Notes under the pieces: generated by a model
What the model was told of the DNA's origin: nothing
Seen by the model: only the letters and a program-made list of their open reading frames with translations
Database searches by the model: none
Part shown: one piece after another, positions 27,316 through 36,982 of the stretch
Layout: every line of letters begins with the position of its first letter
Numbering within the stretch: position 1 is the first letter of the stretch
NCBI RefSeq assembly: GCF_010731295.1
Contig: NZ_AP022579.1
Coordinates: 5,022,001-5,086,000 of the forward strand
Length of the DNA: 64,000 bases
Reading direction: 5' to 3'
Origin: Mycolicibacterium boenickei
Lineage (GTDB): Bacteria; Actinomycetota; Actinomycetes; Mycobacteriales; Mycobacteriaceae
Program-made: the position numbers and the translations under genes

Positions 27316-28275
27316 ATGGCAAATGCCACCACAAGCCGCGTCGACAGTGATCTGGACGCCCAGAGCCCTGCCGCCGACCTCGTGCGCGTGTATCTGAACG
27401 GCATCGGCAAAACGGCGTTGCTCAACGCCGCCGATGAAGTAGAGCTCGCAAAGCGCATCGAGGCAGGCTTGTACGCCCAGCACGTGCTGGACACCAAGAA
27501 GCGCCTGGGCGAGAACCGCAAACGCGACCTGGCTACCGTCGTCCGCGATGGTGAAGCAGCCCGCCGGCATCTGCTGGAAGCCAACCTGCGTCTGGTGGTG
27601 TCGCTGGCCAAGCGCTACACCGGCCGCGGCATGCCGCTGCTGGACCTGATCCAGGAAGGCAACCTGGGTCTGATCCGCGCGATGGAGAAGTTCGACTACA
27701 CCAAGGGCTTCAAGTTCTCCACGTACGCCACGTGGTGGATCCGTCAGGCCATCACCCGCGGGATGGCCGACCAGAGCCGCACCATCCGCCTCCCCGTCCA
27801 CCTGGTCGAGCAGGTCAACAAGCTGGCACGGATCAAGCGCGAGATGCACCAGAACCTGGGCCGCGAGGCCACCGACGAGGAACTGGCCGAGGAGTCCGGC
27901 ATCCCGGTCGAGAAGATCAACGACCTGCTGGAGCACAGCCGCGATCCGGTGAGCCTGGACATGCCGGTCGGCACCGACGAGGAAGCTCCCCTCGGCGACT
28001 TCATCGAGGATTCCGAGGCGATGTCGGCCGAGAACGCCGTCATCTCCGAGCTGCTGCACACCGACATCCGCCACGTGCTGGCCACGCTCGATGAGCGCGA
28101 GCAGCAGGTGATCCGGTTGCGGTTCGGCCTCGACGACGGCCAGCCCCGCACCCTGGACCAGATCGGCAAGTTGTTCGGTCTGTCCCGCGAGCGGGTCCGC
28201 CAGATCGAGCGCGAGGTGATGGCCAAGCTTCGCAACGGCGAGCGTGCCGATCGGCTCCGCTCGTACGCCAGCTAG
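27316..28275 (+). CDS. sigB: RNA polymerase sigma factor SigB
   Basis: A group 2 (non-essential, stress and stationary-phase) sigma-70 factor. AGGAGG five bases before the ATG at 27316 fixes the start, giving 319 residues. The upstream in-frame ATG at 27286 is not supported. Region 1.2 ([16 protein letters not shown]), region 2 (about 85-155, [14 protein letters not shown]), region 3 and region 4.2 (about 278-308, [11 protein letters not shown]) are intact. The core is nearly the same as SigA at 1185 but without the long N-terminal extension. It is followed by a hairpin and then ideR, the usual mycobacterial order. Confidence 0.97.
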   Translation: MANATTSRVDSDLDAQSPAADLVRVYLNGIGKTALLNAADEVELAKRIEAGLYAQHVLDTKKRLGENRKRDLATVVRDGEAARRHLLEANLRLVVSLAKRYTGRGMPLLDLIQEGNLGLIRAMEKFDYTKGFKFSTYATWWIRQAITRGMADQSRTIRLPVHLVEQVNKLARIKREMHQNLGREATDEELAEESGIPVEKINDLLEHSRDPVSLDMPVGTDEEAPLGDFIEDSEAMSAENAVISELLHTDIRHVLATLDEREQQVIRLRFGLDDGQPRTLDQIGKLFGLSRERVRQIEREVMAKLRNGERADRLRSYAS

Positions 28276-28288
28276 CCCTCCTGCCGAT

Positions 28289-28315
28289 GTGCCCCGCCGG
28301 TTTCCGGCGGGGCAC
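28289..28315 (+). terminator. Hairpin terminator after sigB
   Basis: Perfect 12-bp stem (28289-28300 with 28304-28315) around a TTT loop, 13 bp after the sigB stop. No U-run follows. Confidence 0.8.
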
Positions 28316-28418
28316 TCGCATATCCGGCCGGTTCCGGGCTCATGGCCTGGGGTTTTCGGCATGGATGTGACCTGCCCGACGCCCCGACGTTGCGCCGCAG
28401 TTCAAACGCGGGAAACGG

Positions 28419-28424
28419 TAGACT
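28419..28424 (+). promoter_or_regulatory. Possible ideR -10 element
   Basis: TAGACT (TANNNT) lies 31 nt before the ideR ATG, downstream of the sigB hairpin. The -35 region is not recognisable. Confidence 0.35.
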
Positions 28425-28455
28425 GTCCGGTGACGTTGGGGCTGGGAAGGCGCGC

Positions 28456-29145
28456 ATGAACGATCTGGTCGACACCACCGAGATGTACCTGCGGACGATC
28501 TACGACCTCGAGGAAGAGGGCGTGGTGCCGCTGCGTGCCCGTATTGCCGAACGGCTCGACCAGAGCGGTCCGACGGTCAGCCAGACGGTGTCGCGCATGG
28601 AACGCGACGGTCTGTTGCACGTCGCCGGTGACCGCCACCTGGAGCTGACCGACAAGGGACGCGCTCTCGCGGTCGCCGTGATGCGCAAGCACCGGTTGGC
28701 CGAACGGCTGCTCGTCGATGTGATCGGGTTGCCGTGGGAGGACGTCCACGCCGAGGCATGCCGCTGGGAACACGTGATGAGCGAAGACGTGGAGCGGCGC
28801 CTGGTGCAGGTGCTCGACAACCCCACCACCTCGCCGTTCGGCAACCCCATCCCGGGGCTGTCCGACCTCGGCGTCGGTGCGGCGGGCTTCGACGATGTCA
28901 GCCTGGTCCGGCTCACCGAGCTCCCGGTCGGGTTGCCGGTCGCCGTGGTGGTGCGTCAGCTCACCGAGCACGTTCAGGGCGACACCGAACTCATCGGCCG
29001 GCTCAAGGACGCCGGTGTGGTGCCGAACGCGCGGGTCACCGTCGAGGCCAACGACCACGGCGGCGTGATGATCGTGATCCCCGGGCACGAGCAGGTTGAG
29101 TTGCCCCATCACATGGCGCACGCGGTCCGCGTCGAGAAGGTCTAG
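28456..29145 (+). CDS. ideR: Iron-dependent regulator IdeR
   Basis: A DtxR-family metal-activated repressor of siderophore and iron-uptake genes and activator of storage genes. 229 residues from the ATG at 28456 with GGAAGG upstream. N-terminal winged helix (about 1-73, SGPTVSQTVSRMERDGL recognition helix), dimerisation and metal domain, and a C-terminal SH3-like domain (from about 150). All ligands are present: site 1 His79, Glu83, His98, and site 2 Met10, Cys102, Glu105, His106. No iron box was seen near its own promoter. Confidence 0.97.
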   Translation: MNDLVDTTEMYLRTIYDLEEEGVVPLRARIAERLDQSGPTVSQTVSRMERDGLLHVAGDRHLELTDKGRALAVAVMRKHRLAERLLVDVIGLPWEDVHAEACRWEHVMSEDVERRLVQVLDNPTTSPFGNPIPGLSDLGVGAAGFDDVSLVRLTELPVGLPVAVVVRQLTEHVQGDTELIGRLKDAGVVPNARVTVEANDHGGVMIVIPGHEQVELPHHMAHAVRVEKV

Positions 29146-29150
29146 CCACC

Positions 29151-30218
29151 TCAACCGGCCCTACGCCCCCACGCCCTGCGCCGGGGCAGCTGCACACCCA
29201 GCTGTTCAGCCAACCGATAACCGGTGACCGCCAGCTCCCGGATCCGCTCAGGGTGCATGCCGGATTGCAGTGCGGTGTCGAGCATGCCGGCCATCCGGTG
29301 GGTCGGCCTCGCCTGCAGCGCGGCATCCAGCGAGACCCCGGCCAGCGGGCCATCACCGCGCGTGTACGCCGAAAAGGCCAGCAGGACAAGAGCTTCCACA
29401 CGCCACGGGTCCGGTAGGTTGCGGGCGGACAGCGCCCACAAGGCTTCGGCCTGTTCGGAGCACTCCCCCACCGCCAGCGCGTAGAGGGTGTCGCGGACCC
29501 GGGGATCGGACAATGCCACGGCCAGCCGGGCCAACTCGGCAGGGCCGGGCGCAGTGCCCTCGGCCAGCCGCAGGGCCGTCGTCATCGCGGCCTCCACGTC
29601 ACCGCGCACCTCGGCATCGGCCCGGGTATCCGGGCGCCCGGGCCGCTGCGCTTCGAGCGCCAACCGACGCTTCATCGCGTCGGCGGCTACCGGATCGGGC
29701 CGGATCACCCGCAGTAGTTCGTCACGGCTGGAATAGAGCCGCCGCCCGTCTAGCACCGCAGCGGCCGCCAGCGGCGACGCACCCGGATCGTCCACCCAGC
29801 CCTGTTCGCCACAGCCGTCCGCGCAATGCCAGAACCCGCCCGCGGCCACCTTGTCCACCACGTGCGCGGCGTAGAGCTCGATGCCGTCGGCAGCCAGCGT
29901 CTGGTCCAGCACCTCCGCCAACTCGCGGTAGCGGTCGTCGCACACCCGGCAGTCCCTACTGTGGTCGTCCACGACGACGGCGATCACCGCCTCCGCGCCT
30001 GCTGTGGCCGCCAGTCCGGCCAGGTGCTCGACGCGCTCGGTCATGTCCTCGGCCAGATCGGCGCGCATGACGCAACCCAGCGCGCCCCGGTCCACGGTGA
30101 CCAGCACGAGGCTGCGGTGCGGGACGAACCCGAGCACCGCGGGCAGCGCGGCGATCAGCGCACCGGGACGGTTGAGGTGGAAGTCGAACTCTGACGGGGA
30201 CGGCGATGGTGTTGTCAT
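29151..30218 (-). CDS. DUF4192 domain protein
   Basis: 355 residues from the ATG at 30218 ([11 protein letters not shown]). The frame remains open far upstream over sthA but that part is shadow. Starts with a Rossmann-like block ([27 protein letters not shown]) and contains [17 protein letters not shown], a WHCADGC segment, and a helical C-terminus with [18 protein letters not shown] TPR-like pattern. DUF4192 proteins are common in actinobacteria next to ideR (Rv2712c), with no known function. It converges on ideR with a 5-bp gap. Confidence 0.85.
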   Translation of the reverse strand: MTTPSPSPSEFDFHLNRPGALIAALPAVLGFVPHRSLVLVTVDRGALGCVMRADLAEDMTERVEHLAGLAATAGAEAVIAVVVDDHSRDCRVCDDRYRELAEVLDQTLAADGIELYAAHVVDKVAAGGFWHCADGCGEQGWVDDPGASPLAAAAVLDGRRLYSSRDELLRVIRPDPVAADAMKRRLALEAQRPGRPDTRADAEVRGDVEAAMTTALRLAEGTAPGPAELARLAVALSDPRVRDTLYALAVGECSEQAEALWALSARNLPDPWRVEALVLLAFSAYTRGDGPLAGVSLDAALQARPTHRMAGMLDTALQSGMHPERIRELAVTGYRLAEQLGVQLPRRRAWGRRAG

Positions 30219-30392
30219 GGCCCGACCGTGCCAACCCGCGCCGTCACGAACCGGCGCCGAACCCGCCGGTTGCCGCCGGCTGGGGATGGATTCTGCGCTG
30301 GGGATAACCCGAGGCATATGTTCATCCGGTATTCGGCCTCGCCGACATGCGAGACGCCGGCAACCGGCGTAAACAGTTTTCCCATGGGTTCG

Positions 30393-31799
30393 ATGCAGGA
30401 GTACGACCTCGTCGTCATCGGTTCCGGCCCCGGCGGTCAACGCGCCGCGATCGCCGCGGCGAAGCTCGGCAAGTCCGTCGCGGTGATCGAGCGGGGCATG
30501 ATGCTCGGCGGCGTGTGCGTCAACACCGGCACCATCCCGTCCAAGACGCTGCGCGAGGCGGTGGTCTACCTGACCGGCATGAGCCAGCGCGAACTCTACG
30601 GCGCGAGCTACCGCGTCAAGGACAAGATCACGCCCGCCGACCTGCTGGCGCGGACCCAACACGTCATCGGCAAGGAGATCGACGTGGTGCGGTCGCAGCT
30701 GATGCGCAACCGCATCGAGCTCTACACCGGGCACGGCCGGTTCGCGGACGACCACACGATCGTCGTCGAGGACCCCAGCCGTGCCGAATTGGTCACCGTC
30801 CGTGGCCGTTTCATCGTCATCGCCACCGGGACCAAACCTGCCCGGCCAGCGGGCGTGACGTTCGACGAGGCGCGCGTGCTCGATTCCGACGGCATCCTCA
30901 ACCTCGCGACCCTGCCCACCTCGATGGTCGTGGTCGGCGCCGGCGTCATCGGCATCGAATACGCCTCGATGTTCGCGGCGCTGGGCACCAAGGTCACCGT
31001 CGTCGAGAAACGCGACGACATGCTGGAGTTCTGCGATCCCGAGATCATCGAGTCCCTGCGCTTCCACCTACGGGACCTCGCGGTGACGTTCCGGTTCGGC
31101 GAAGAGGTGACCGCGGTGGACATCGGCACCTCGGGCACCGTGACCACGCTGGCCAGCGGCAAGCAGATCCCGGCCGAGACCGTGATGTATTCGGCTGGGC
31201 GCCAAGGCCAGACCGATCACCTCGACCTGGCCAACGCCGGCCTGGAAGCCGACGCCCGCGGCCGCATCTACGTCGACGACAACTTCACCACCAAGGTGGA
31301 CCACATCTACGCGGTGGGCGACGTCATCGGATTCCCGGCGCTGGCGGCCACATCCATGGAGCAGGGCCGGCTGGCCGCCTACCACGCCTTCGGCGAACCC
31401 ACCAAGGCCATGATGAGCCTGCAACCCATCGGCATCTACTCGATCCCCGAGGTGTCCTTCGTCGGCGCCACCGAGGTCGAACTGACCAAGGACTCGATTC
31501 CCTATGAGGTCGGCGTGTCCCGGTACCGCGAACTGGCCCGCGGCCAGATCGCCGGGGACTCCTACGGGATGCTCAAACTGCTGGTGTCGACCGAGGACCT
31601 ACGGGTGCTGGGGGTGCACATCTTCGGCACGAACGCGACCGAGATGGTCCACATCGGGCAGGCCGTGATGGGGTGTGGCGGCACCGTCGAATACCTCGTC
31701 GACGCGGTGTTCAACTATCCGACGTTCTCCGAGGCCTACAAGGTCGCGGCGTTGGACGTGATGAACAAGCTGCGCGCGCTCAACCAGTTCCGCTACTAG
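30393..31799 (+). CDS. sthA: Soluble pyridine nucleotide transhydrogenase
   Basis: An FAD enzyme that exchanges reducing equivalents between NADPH and NAD+. 468 residues from the ATG at 30393 ([15 protein letters not shown]), the same length and start context as M. tuberculosis SthA. An ATG three codons earlier (30384) is possible. The FAD motif GSGPGG, the NAD(P) motif [13 protein letters not shown], and the second FAD motif YAVGDVIG are present. Where lipoamide dehydrogenase has CxxxxC, this has CVNTGT, so the redox disulfide is absent, as expected for a transhydrogenase. The stop overlaps that of the convergent protease gene by 4 bp. Confidence 0.93.
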   Translation: MQEYDLVVIGSGPGGQRAAIAAAKLGKSVAVIERGMMLGGVCVNTGTIPSKTLREAVVYLTGMSQRELYGASYRVKDKITPADLLARTQHVIGKEIDVVRSQLMRNRIELYTGHGRFADDHTIVVEDPSRAELVTVRGRFIVIATGTKPARPAGVTFDEARVLDSDGILNLATLPTSMVVVGAGVIGIEYASMFAALGTKVTVVEKRDDMLEFCDPEIIESLRFHLRDLAVTFRFGEEVTAVDIGTSGTVTTLASGKQIPAETVMYSAGRQGQTDHLDLANAGLEADARGRIYVDDNFTTKVDHIYAVGDVIGFPALAATSMEQGRLAAYHAFGEPTKAMMSLQPIGIYSIPEVSFVGATEVELTKDSIPYEVGVSRYRELARGQIAGDSYGMLKLLVSTEDLRVLGVHIFGTNATEMVHIGQAVMGCGGTVEYLVDAVFNYPTFSEAYKVAALDVMNKLRALNQFRY

Positions 31800-32626
31800 C
31801 AGTCGGATTCGAGGGCCGCGGGGGCCGCGTCGCCGGGGCCGCCTGCCTCGGCTCGGGCCAGCAACCGGCCGATGCGGTCGTCGAACCGCGGCGAGTAGGA
31901 CAGGTCGTCGTCGCACCCGCCGCCATCGAGCCCACCGACCAAACCGGTCACCGTCGATCCCGAGACCCACGGGGCGCCGCTGAAGCCGTCGGTCAGGCCC
32001 CCGCAGGCCAGCGACGGGAACCCCTGGGACGACCAGGTCGTCGCGCCCCGGCAGGCCAGCGGGCTGCCGCCCTCACCCATGGGGTAGCCGGTCACCGTCA
32101 CCGGGCTTCCCTGCGGGGGCGCCGACCCCAAGGTCAACCCGCCGCCTGCGGTTGCCAGCAGGCTCGCCCCGGACCCGCCGGTGACCCGCACGATCGCGTA
32201 GTCGGCCTGCGGATCCTGTTCGGCGATCCAGCGCGGGTCCAGGTACGCCGCATCGACGTGCCAGGTATCACCGCCGCCCTCGCCGAAGCCGGGAACGAAG
32301 CTGGTGTCGACACCGTCGAGGAGGCAGTGCGCAGCCGTCAGGATCAGATCGCCGGATGTGCTGGCCAGGACCGATCCACTACAGGTGTGTGTCGTGGTGT
32401 CGCCGAGGAACAACGCGCCCACTCGCCGGTCCGGCATCACGGTCTCGGCCCCGGCCTGCGACAACGGGCTGACCACGACCGGTGGGCTGGTCGCCGGGGC
32501 CGTCATGGGGCCGGCAGACCCGGCGCCGGCGGTCCGCGTGACCGGCCCGGTGCATGCCGCAGCCAAGGCGGTCATCGTCGCCGCCGCTCCTGTGAGCTTC
32601 ACCATCCGGGTCACCTGCATCATCAC
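31796..32626 (-). CDS. Lipoprotein trypsin-like serine protease
   Basis: 276 residues. Signal peptide with lipobox LAAAC (lipidated Cys at about 25), then a Thr/Pro/Ser-rich linker and a trypsin-like domain: His in TAAHC, Asp in QADYAIVRV, Ser in [12 protein letters not shown]. Three Met codons begin the frame. A later ATG (MVKLTG, 32608) is also possible. It is an outer-surface protease of unknown substrate. It converges on sthA, both stops lying within the same 4 bp. Confidence 0.85.
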   Translation of the reverse strand: MMMQVTRMVKLTGAAATMTALAAACTGPVTRTAGAGSAGPMTAPATSPPVVVSPLSQAGAETVMPDRRVGALFLGDTTTHTCSGSVLASTSGDLILTAAHCLLDGVDTSFVPGFGEGGGDTWHVDAAYLDPRWIAEQDPQADYAIVRVTGGSGASLLATAGGGLTLGSAPPQGSPVTVTGYPMGEGGSPLACRGATTWSSQGFPSLACGGLTDGFSGAPWVSGSTVTGLVGGLDGGGCDDDLSYSPRFDDRIGRLLARAEAGGPGDAAPAALESDC

Positions 32627-32791
32627 GATTTTGCCTGATCGCAGGGACTACCGCCGGAATGCCGACCCCACCCCGGTGCGTTCGCACGCAGAAGCGGGGC
32701 GGAACGAACCCCTGGCCCGGGTATGCGGGACACTAGATGGCACGGTGGTAGGCCGTCACCGCGTCCTACCGCAGCGAGGAGACGAAGCGAG

Positions 32792-33817
32792 ATGACCGAC
32801 AGCAGCGACACCCCCGACCAGCACTACCAGCCCGATCAGAGCGGCATGTACGAGCTTGAGTTCCCGGCTCCGCAGCTGTCGTCCTCGGATGGCCGCGGTC
32901 CGGTGCTGATCCACGCCTTGGAGGGTTTCTCCGACGCCGGTCACGCGATCAGGCTCGCCGCCGAGCACCTCAAGGACACCCTCGACACCGAGCTGGTGGC
33001 CTCCTTCGCCATCGATGAGCTGCTCGACTACCGGTCCCGCCGGCCTCTGATGACGTTCAAGACCGACCATTTCACCAGCTACGAAGAACCCGAGCTGAAC
33101 CTGTACGCGCTGCACGACGGGGTGGGCACCCCCTTCCTGCTGCTGGCCGGGCTGGAGCCGGACCTGCGGTGGGAGCGCTTCATCACCGCGGTGCGGCTGC
33201 TCTCCGAGCAGCTCGGGGTGCGCCGGGTGATCGGGCTGGGCACCATCCCCATGGCGGTGCCGCACACCCGGCCGGTGATGCTGACCGCGCACGCCAACGA
33301 CAAGGAACTGATCGCCGACCACACGCCCTGGGTCGGTGAGGTTCAGGTCCCGGCGAGCGTCTCCAATCTGCTCGAGTTCCGCATGGCTCAGCACGGCCAC
33401 GAGGTGGTGGGCTACACCGTGCACGTCCCGCACTACCTGGCCCAGACCGCGTATCCGCCCGCCGCCGAGGCATTGCTGGCCGAGGTGGCCCGGACCGGTT
33501 CGCTACAACTGCCGTTGGAGAAACTGTCCGAGGCCGGCGCCGAGGTGTACAGCAAGATCAACGAGCAGGTAGAGGCTAGTGCCGAGGTCGCCCAAGTGGT
33601 GACCGGGTTGGAGCGCCAGTACGATGCGTTCGTTGCCGCACAGGAGAATCGGTCCCTGCTGGCGAACGACGAGGAACTGCCCAGCGGTGACGAGTTGGGC
33701 GCCGAGTTCGAACGGTTCCTCGCGCAGCAGACCGGTGACAAGAACAAGGACGACAGGTACCGGGACGGACGGGATGGCTTCGGCGACGGATTCCCGAACG
33801 GCGACACCGACTCCTAG
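32792..33817 (+). CDS. PAC2 family protein
   Basis: 341 residues from the ATG at 32792 with GAGGAGA upstream. VLIHALEGFSDAGHAIRLAAEHL, DELLDYRSRRP, LLAGLEPDLRWERF, GLGTIPMAVPHTRP and EVQVPASVSNLLEFRMAQHGHEV mark the PAC2 (proteasome assembly chaperone-like) family. It is equivalent to Rv2714. The last 50 residues are charged and disordered. It is first in a likely operon with the hydrolase downstream. Function is unproven in mycobacteria. Confidence 0.87.
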   Translation: MTDSSDTPDQHYQPDQSGMYELEFPAPQLSSSDGRGPVLIHALEGFSDAGHAIRLAAEHLKDTLDTELVASFAIDELLDYRSRRPLMTFKTDHFTSYEEPELNLYALHDGVGTPFLLLAGLEPDLRWERFITAVRLLSEQLGVRRVIGLGTIPMAVPHTRPVMLTAHANDKELIADHTPWVGEVQVPASVSNLLEFRMAQHGHEVVGYTVHVPHYLAQTAYPPAAEALLAEVARTGSLQLPLEKLSEAGAEVYSKINEQVEASAEVAQVVTGLERQYDAFVAAQENRSLLANDEELPSGDELGAEFERFLAQQTGDKNKDDRYRDGRDGFGDGFPNGDTDS

Positions 33818-33853
33818 CAGCCCGATGACGGGCCGAGAGCGAGGTTGACCAGC

Positions 33854-34876
33854 ATGACCGAGCGCAAACCCCATCTGCGGACCGTCCGCGAGCTCACCCC
33901 GACACTCGAATACCGCACGATCCACGGATACCGACGGGCCTTCCGGGTGGCCGGATCCGGGCCTGCGGTCCTCCTGATCCACGGCATCGGTGACAACTCC
34001 ACCACCTGGCACACCGTGCAGTCGGCACTGGCGCAGCGGTTCACGGTGATCGCCCCGGACCTGCTCGGCCACGGCAGCTCCGACAAGCCGCGGGCGGACT
34101 ATTCGGTGGCCGCCTACGCCAACGGCATGCGCGACCTGCTCAGCGTGCTCGACATCGACCGGGTCACCGTGGTCGGGCATTCGCTGGGCGGCGGTGTGGC
34201 GATGCAGTTCGCCTACCAGTTCCCGCAGTTGGTGGACCGTCTGATCCTCGTCGGTGCCGGTGGCGTCACCAAGGACGTCAACATGGCGTTGCGGGTCGCC
34301 TCCCTGCCGCTGGGCAGCGAAGCACTGGCACTGCTGCGCCTACCCCTGGTGCTGCCGGCACTGCAACTCGCCGGCCGCGCCGCGGGCACGGTGTTGGGCT
34401 CAACCGGTCTCGGGCATGACATCCCGGATATGTTGCGCATCCTGGCCGACCTGCCGGAGCCGACGGCATCGTCGGCCTTCGCGCGGACCCTGCGCGCCGT
34501 GGTGGACTGGCGTGGCCAGGTCGTCACCATGCTGGACCGCTGTTACTTGACCGAATCCGTTCCCGTGCAACTGATCTGGGGCGACTCCGACTCGGTGATC
34601 CCCGTCAGCCACGCCCGGATGGCCCACGCCGCGATGCCCGGTTCCCAGTTGGAGATCTTCAAGGGATCCGGGCATTTCCCGTTCCACGACGATCCCGACC
34701 GCTTCGTCGAGGTGGTCGAACGCTTCATCGACACGACCGAACCGTCGGTCTACGACCAGGATCGGCTCCGGAGCCTGCTGCGCAGCGGGCGAACCGAAGC
34801 GACGATCACCGGGCCGTTCGATACCCAGATCGCGGTGCTCGACGCGATGGACGCCGACGAGCGCAGCGCCACCTGA
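33854..34876 (+). CDS. Alpha/beta hydrolase (Rv2715-like)
   Basis: 340 residues from the ATG at 33854, matching Rv2715 from its first residues (MTERK). A TTG three codons earlier is an alternative. Oxyanion region LLIHGIGDNSTTW, nucleophile elbow GHSLGGG, late Asp (WGDSDSVIP) and His (GSGHFPFHDDP) make a full catalytic triad of the epoxide-hydrolase/haloperoxidase-like fold. No signal peptide. It follows the PAC2 gene by 36 bp. Substrate unknown. Confidence 0.88.
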   Translation: MTERKPHLRTVRELTPTLEYRTIHGYRRAFRVAGSGPAVLLIHGIGDNSTTWHTVQSALAQRFTVIAPDLLGHGSSDKPRADYSVAAYANGMRDLLSVLDIDRVTVVGHSLGGGVAMQFAYQFPQLVDRLILVGAGGVTKDVNMALRVASLPLGSEALALLRLPLVLPALQLAGRAAGTVLGSTGLGHDIPDMLRILADLPEPTASSAFARTLRAVVDWRGQVVTMLDRCYLTESVPVQLIWGDSDSVIPVSHARMAHAAMPGSQLEIFKGSGHFPFHDDPDRFVEVVERFIDTTEPSVYDQDRLRSLLRSGRTEATITGPFDTQIAVLDAMDADERSAT

Positions 34877-34930
34877 CCGATCCCCCACGGGGTTCCCGAG
34901 CGGACCGCCCGGACGGCGTGGGCCGCGACG

Positions 34931-34936
34931 TAGCAT
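34931..34936 (+). promoter_or_regulatory. -10 element, leaderless start of the PhzF-like gene
   Basis: TAGCAT fits TANNNT and lies 6 nt before the ATG at 34943, with no ribosome binding site between. Confidence 0.45.
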
Positions 34937-34942
34937 CGGTCT

Positions 34943-35620
34943 ATGGCCATCGACGTCACTGTGTTGCGGGTGTTCACCGACTCCGAGGGCAAGCACGGCA
35001 ATCCGCTGGGAGTGGTCGACAACAGCACCGTCGCCCCGGGCGACCGACAGCGGATCGCCACCGAATTGGGTTACAGCGAAACCGTATTCATCGATCTACC
35101 GCAGCCCGGCGGCAATTCGGCCGGCGCGCACATCTTCACCCCGGTCGCCGAGCTACCTTTTGCCGGACACCCGACGGTCGGTGCGTCGTGGTGGCTGCGC
35201 GAACTCGGACTGCCGGTCCACACCCTGCGGGTGCCCGCGGGGATTCTCCAGGTCGAGTACGACGAAGATCGCGCCGTGGTCAACGCCCGTTCGGAATGGG
35301 CACCGGAGTTCGCCATCTACGACCTGGCCTCGGTCGACGAGGTACTCGCCGCCGATCCCGACGATTTCGACGATGCCTACCTATGGGCCTGGATCGATGA
35401 GCCGAACGGCACGCTGCGATCCCGGTCCTTCGCCTCGCACCTGGGGATTCCCGAAGACGAGGCCACGGGGGCGGCGGCAGTGCGGATGACCGACTATCTC
35501 AGCCGCGATCTGACGATCGTCCAGGGCAAGGGCTCGGTGATCGAGACCCGTTGGAGTCCGGAAGGTTGGGTTCGCCTGGCCGGCCGCGTCGTCGCCGACG
35601 GCACCACACGGCTGGACTGA
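34943..35620 (+). CDS. PhzF family isomerase-like protein
   Basis: 225 residues, short for the family (usually 260-300) but like Rv2716. [19 protein letters not shown], the catalytic-Glu segment [25 protein letters not shown] and [12 protein letters not shown] are the diagnostic blocks. The reaction is unknown. Relatives are phenazine-biosynthesis isomerases. A TANNNT hexamer 6 nt before the ATG suggests a leaderless mRNA. It converges on nrdR. Confidence 0.87.
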   Translation: MAIDVTVLRVFTDSEGKHGNPLGVVDNSTVAPGDRQRIATELGYSETVFIDLPQPGGNSAGAHIFTPVAELPFAGHPTVGASWWLRELGLPVHTLRVPAGILQVEYDEDRAVVNARSEWAPEFAIYDLASVDEVLAADPDDFDDAYLWAWIDEPNGTLRSRSFASHLGIPEDEATGAAAVRMTDYLSRDLTIVQGKGSVIETRWSPEGWVRLAGRVVADGTTRLD

Positions 35621-35627
35621 ACCTGGA

Positions 35628-36083
35628 CTACGCCTCGGCGCGGTGGGCCCGCAGCGCCTCGATCTCGCGTTCGAAGTCTTCGGCTGATGAAAATGACCGG
35701 TACACCGAGGCGAACCTCAGATAGGCCACCTCGTCCAGTTCGCGCAGCGGTCCCAGAATCGCCAACCCGACCTCGTGGCTGGGGATCTCGGGCGTGCCGA
35801 GCCCGCGGACCGCGTCCTCGACCTTCTGCGCCAGAACGTTGAGGGCGTCGTCATCGACCTGCCTGCCCTGACAGGACCGGCGTACGCCGCGAATGACCTT
35901 CTCCCGACTGAACGGCTCGGTCACCCCGCTGCGCTTCACCACGGCCAGCACGGCCGTCTCGACGGTGGTGAATCGGCGTCCGCATTCCGGGCAGGACCGC
36001 CGGCGCCGGATGGCCTGGCCCTCGTCGGTCTCGCGGGAATCGACCACACGCGAATCAGGGTGACGGCAGAACGGACAATGCAT
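35628..36083 (-). CDS. nrdR: Transcriptional repressor NrdR
   Basis: A nucleotide-sensing repressor of ribonucleotide reductase genes. 151 residues from the ATG at 36083, with AAGGAG upstream. The frame extends further but without support. Zinc ribbon with CPFC (Cys3, Cys6) and CPEC (about 31-34), then an ATP-cone domain ([42 protein letters not shown]). Usually located near lexA in mycobacteria, as here. Confidence 0.95.
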   Translation of the reverse strand: MHCPFCRHPDSRVVDSRETDEGQAIRRRRSCPECGRRFTTVETAVLAVVKRSGVTEPFSREKVIRGVRRSCQGRQVDDDALNVLAQKVEDAVRGLGTPEIPSHEVGLAILGPLRELDEVAYLRFASVYRSFSSAEDFEREIEALRAHRAEA

Positions 36084-36247
36084 TACCGCTCCTTCGTCAT
36101 GCCGCCGGACAACTAGCTCGAGCGCCCTTGAGCGTACCCGCGTTGCCCGCGGCAGACTCACCGCCGGGTCCAGTGGGGTGTAGGTGCCCACGCCGACGCC
36201 GACCAGTGTGACTGGCAGCCAGGACGATTCAGCGGTCATCGCGCTGC

Positions 36248-36739
36248 TCAGCCAACCGGGGCGAGCAGCGTCTGTCCCGCGTCGACGGCGGCGGAGTCGA
36301 GCTGGTTGAGATCACGGATCTGCTCGACGACCCGGGCCACCGGGGCGTCCGGCGCGACCCGCCGGGCCACCTGCTGCAGCGTTTCGCCCGACTTCACCTG
36401 GACCACCGCCAGTTCGGTCGGCGTGGGCGTCTCGGTCCCGACGACCCCGCCGAGTTGGGCCACCAGGCCCAGCCACACGGTGATGCCCGCGGCGACCAGG
36501 GCCAACAAGACGGTGGTCAACGGCGTGATGGGGCGGCTGCGATGAGATGCCCGCGACATCAGCACTCCGGTTCCGCGGTATCGGACCGAGCCGGCGGACG
36601 GCCGGGACGGCGCCGGCCGCTGGACCCGGCGCAACGGCCTGGGCGCACCGGCACCGAACTGGGCGCGGGGCGACTGCGACCGCGGAGTGGCCCGAACAGC
36701 GCGGGAACGGCTATCGGCGGGGATATCGATGATCGCCAT
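36248..36739 (-). CDS. chiZ: LysM-domain cell-division inhibitor ChiZ
   Basis: 163 residues from the ATG at 36739 with GAAAGG eight bases upstream. A frame to 36784 exists but lacks a site and lies inside the SOS boxes. Arg/Pro-rich disordered N-terminus (about 1-70), one transmembrane helix (about 73-95), and a C-terminal LysM domain ([21 protein letters not shown]...GQTLLAPVG). It is equivalent to Rv2719c, a damage-induced cell-division inhibitor with cell-wall activity reported. Divergent from lexA and probably SOS-controlled. Confidence 0.88.
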   Translation of the reverse strand: MAIIDIPADSRSRAVRATPRSQSPRAQFGAGAPRPLRRVQRPAPSRPSAGSVRYRGTGVLMSRASHRSRPITPLTTVLLALVAAGITVWLGLVAQLGGVVGTETPTPTELAVVQVKSGETLQQVARRVAPDAPVARVVEQIRDLNQLDSAAVDAGQTLLAPVG

Positions 36740-36764
36740 CTGACTGCCTTTCGGTGAGACGTAT

Positions 36765-36780
36765 TCGCTCTTGTGTTCGA
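36765..36780. promoter_or_regulatory. Degenerate SOS box 1 (chiZ side)
   Basis: TCGCTC-TTGT-GTTCGA: right half perfect and left half 4/6 against the mycobacterial LexA consensus TCGAAC-N4-GTTCGA. It lies 26 bp before the chiZ start. Confidence 0.5.
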
Positions 36781-36786
36781 ACATAG

Positions 36787-36802
36787 TCGCTCAAGTGTTC
36801 GA
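36787..36802. promoter_or_regulatory. Degenerate SOS box 2 (chiZ side)
   Basis: TCGCTC-AAGT-GTTCGA, the same half-site pair as box 1, exactly 22 bp away. Confidence 0.5.
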
Positions 36803-36806
36803 TGGA

Positions 36807-36822
36807 TAGAACATGTGATCGA
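36807..36822. promoter_or_regulatory. SOS box 3 (chiZ promoter)
   Basis: TAGAAC-ATGT-GATCGA matches 10 of 12 consensus positions of the LexA site. It overlaps where the -35 of a chiZ promoter with a TATGTT -10 (36780-36785, minus strand) would be. Confidence 0.55.
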
Positions 36823-36934
36823 ACTGTTGCCAAACGATAGAACAGGGCACCGACAAGTTCGGGCGGCCGAGTCCGCCGACGCCCGCGACGCGGCACCGCG
36901 CACCACCCACCTGCAGACACGCCCGCAACACGCG

Positions 36935-36950
36935 TCGAACACATGTTTGA
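36935..36950. promoter_or_regulatory. SOS box of lexA
   Basis: TCGAAC-ACAT-GTTTGA, one mismatch from TCGAAC-N4-GTTCGA, 33 bp before the lexA ATG and overlapping its -35 element. Confidence 0.85.
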
Positions 36951-36975
36951 TTAATGTTCGACCAGCGACTACATT
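36947..36975 (+). promoter_or_regulatory. lexA promoter (-35/-10)
   Basis: TTGATT (36947-36952) and TACATT (36970-36975) are separated by 17 bp. The -10 ends 7 nt before the ATG, so the transcript probably begins at the start codon. Confidence 0.65.
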
Positions 36976-36982
36976 CGCCCTC

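Noticed and set aside
28342..28455. N-terminal extension of IdeR
   Set aside because: The frame is open upstream, but all IdeR metal-ligand numbering and the ribosome binding site fit the ATG at 28456.
30219..31067. N-terminal extension of the DUF4192 gene on the minus strand
   Set aside because: Antisense to sthA, with no ribosome binding site. The family start is the ATG at 30218.
31673..32638. Plus-strand open frame of 321 codons over the serine protease
   Set aside because: Antisense to the lipoprotein protease, with Arg/Gly/Ala-rich composition and no motif.
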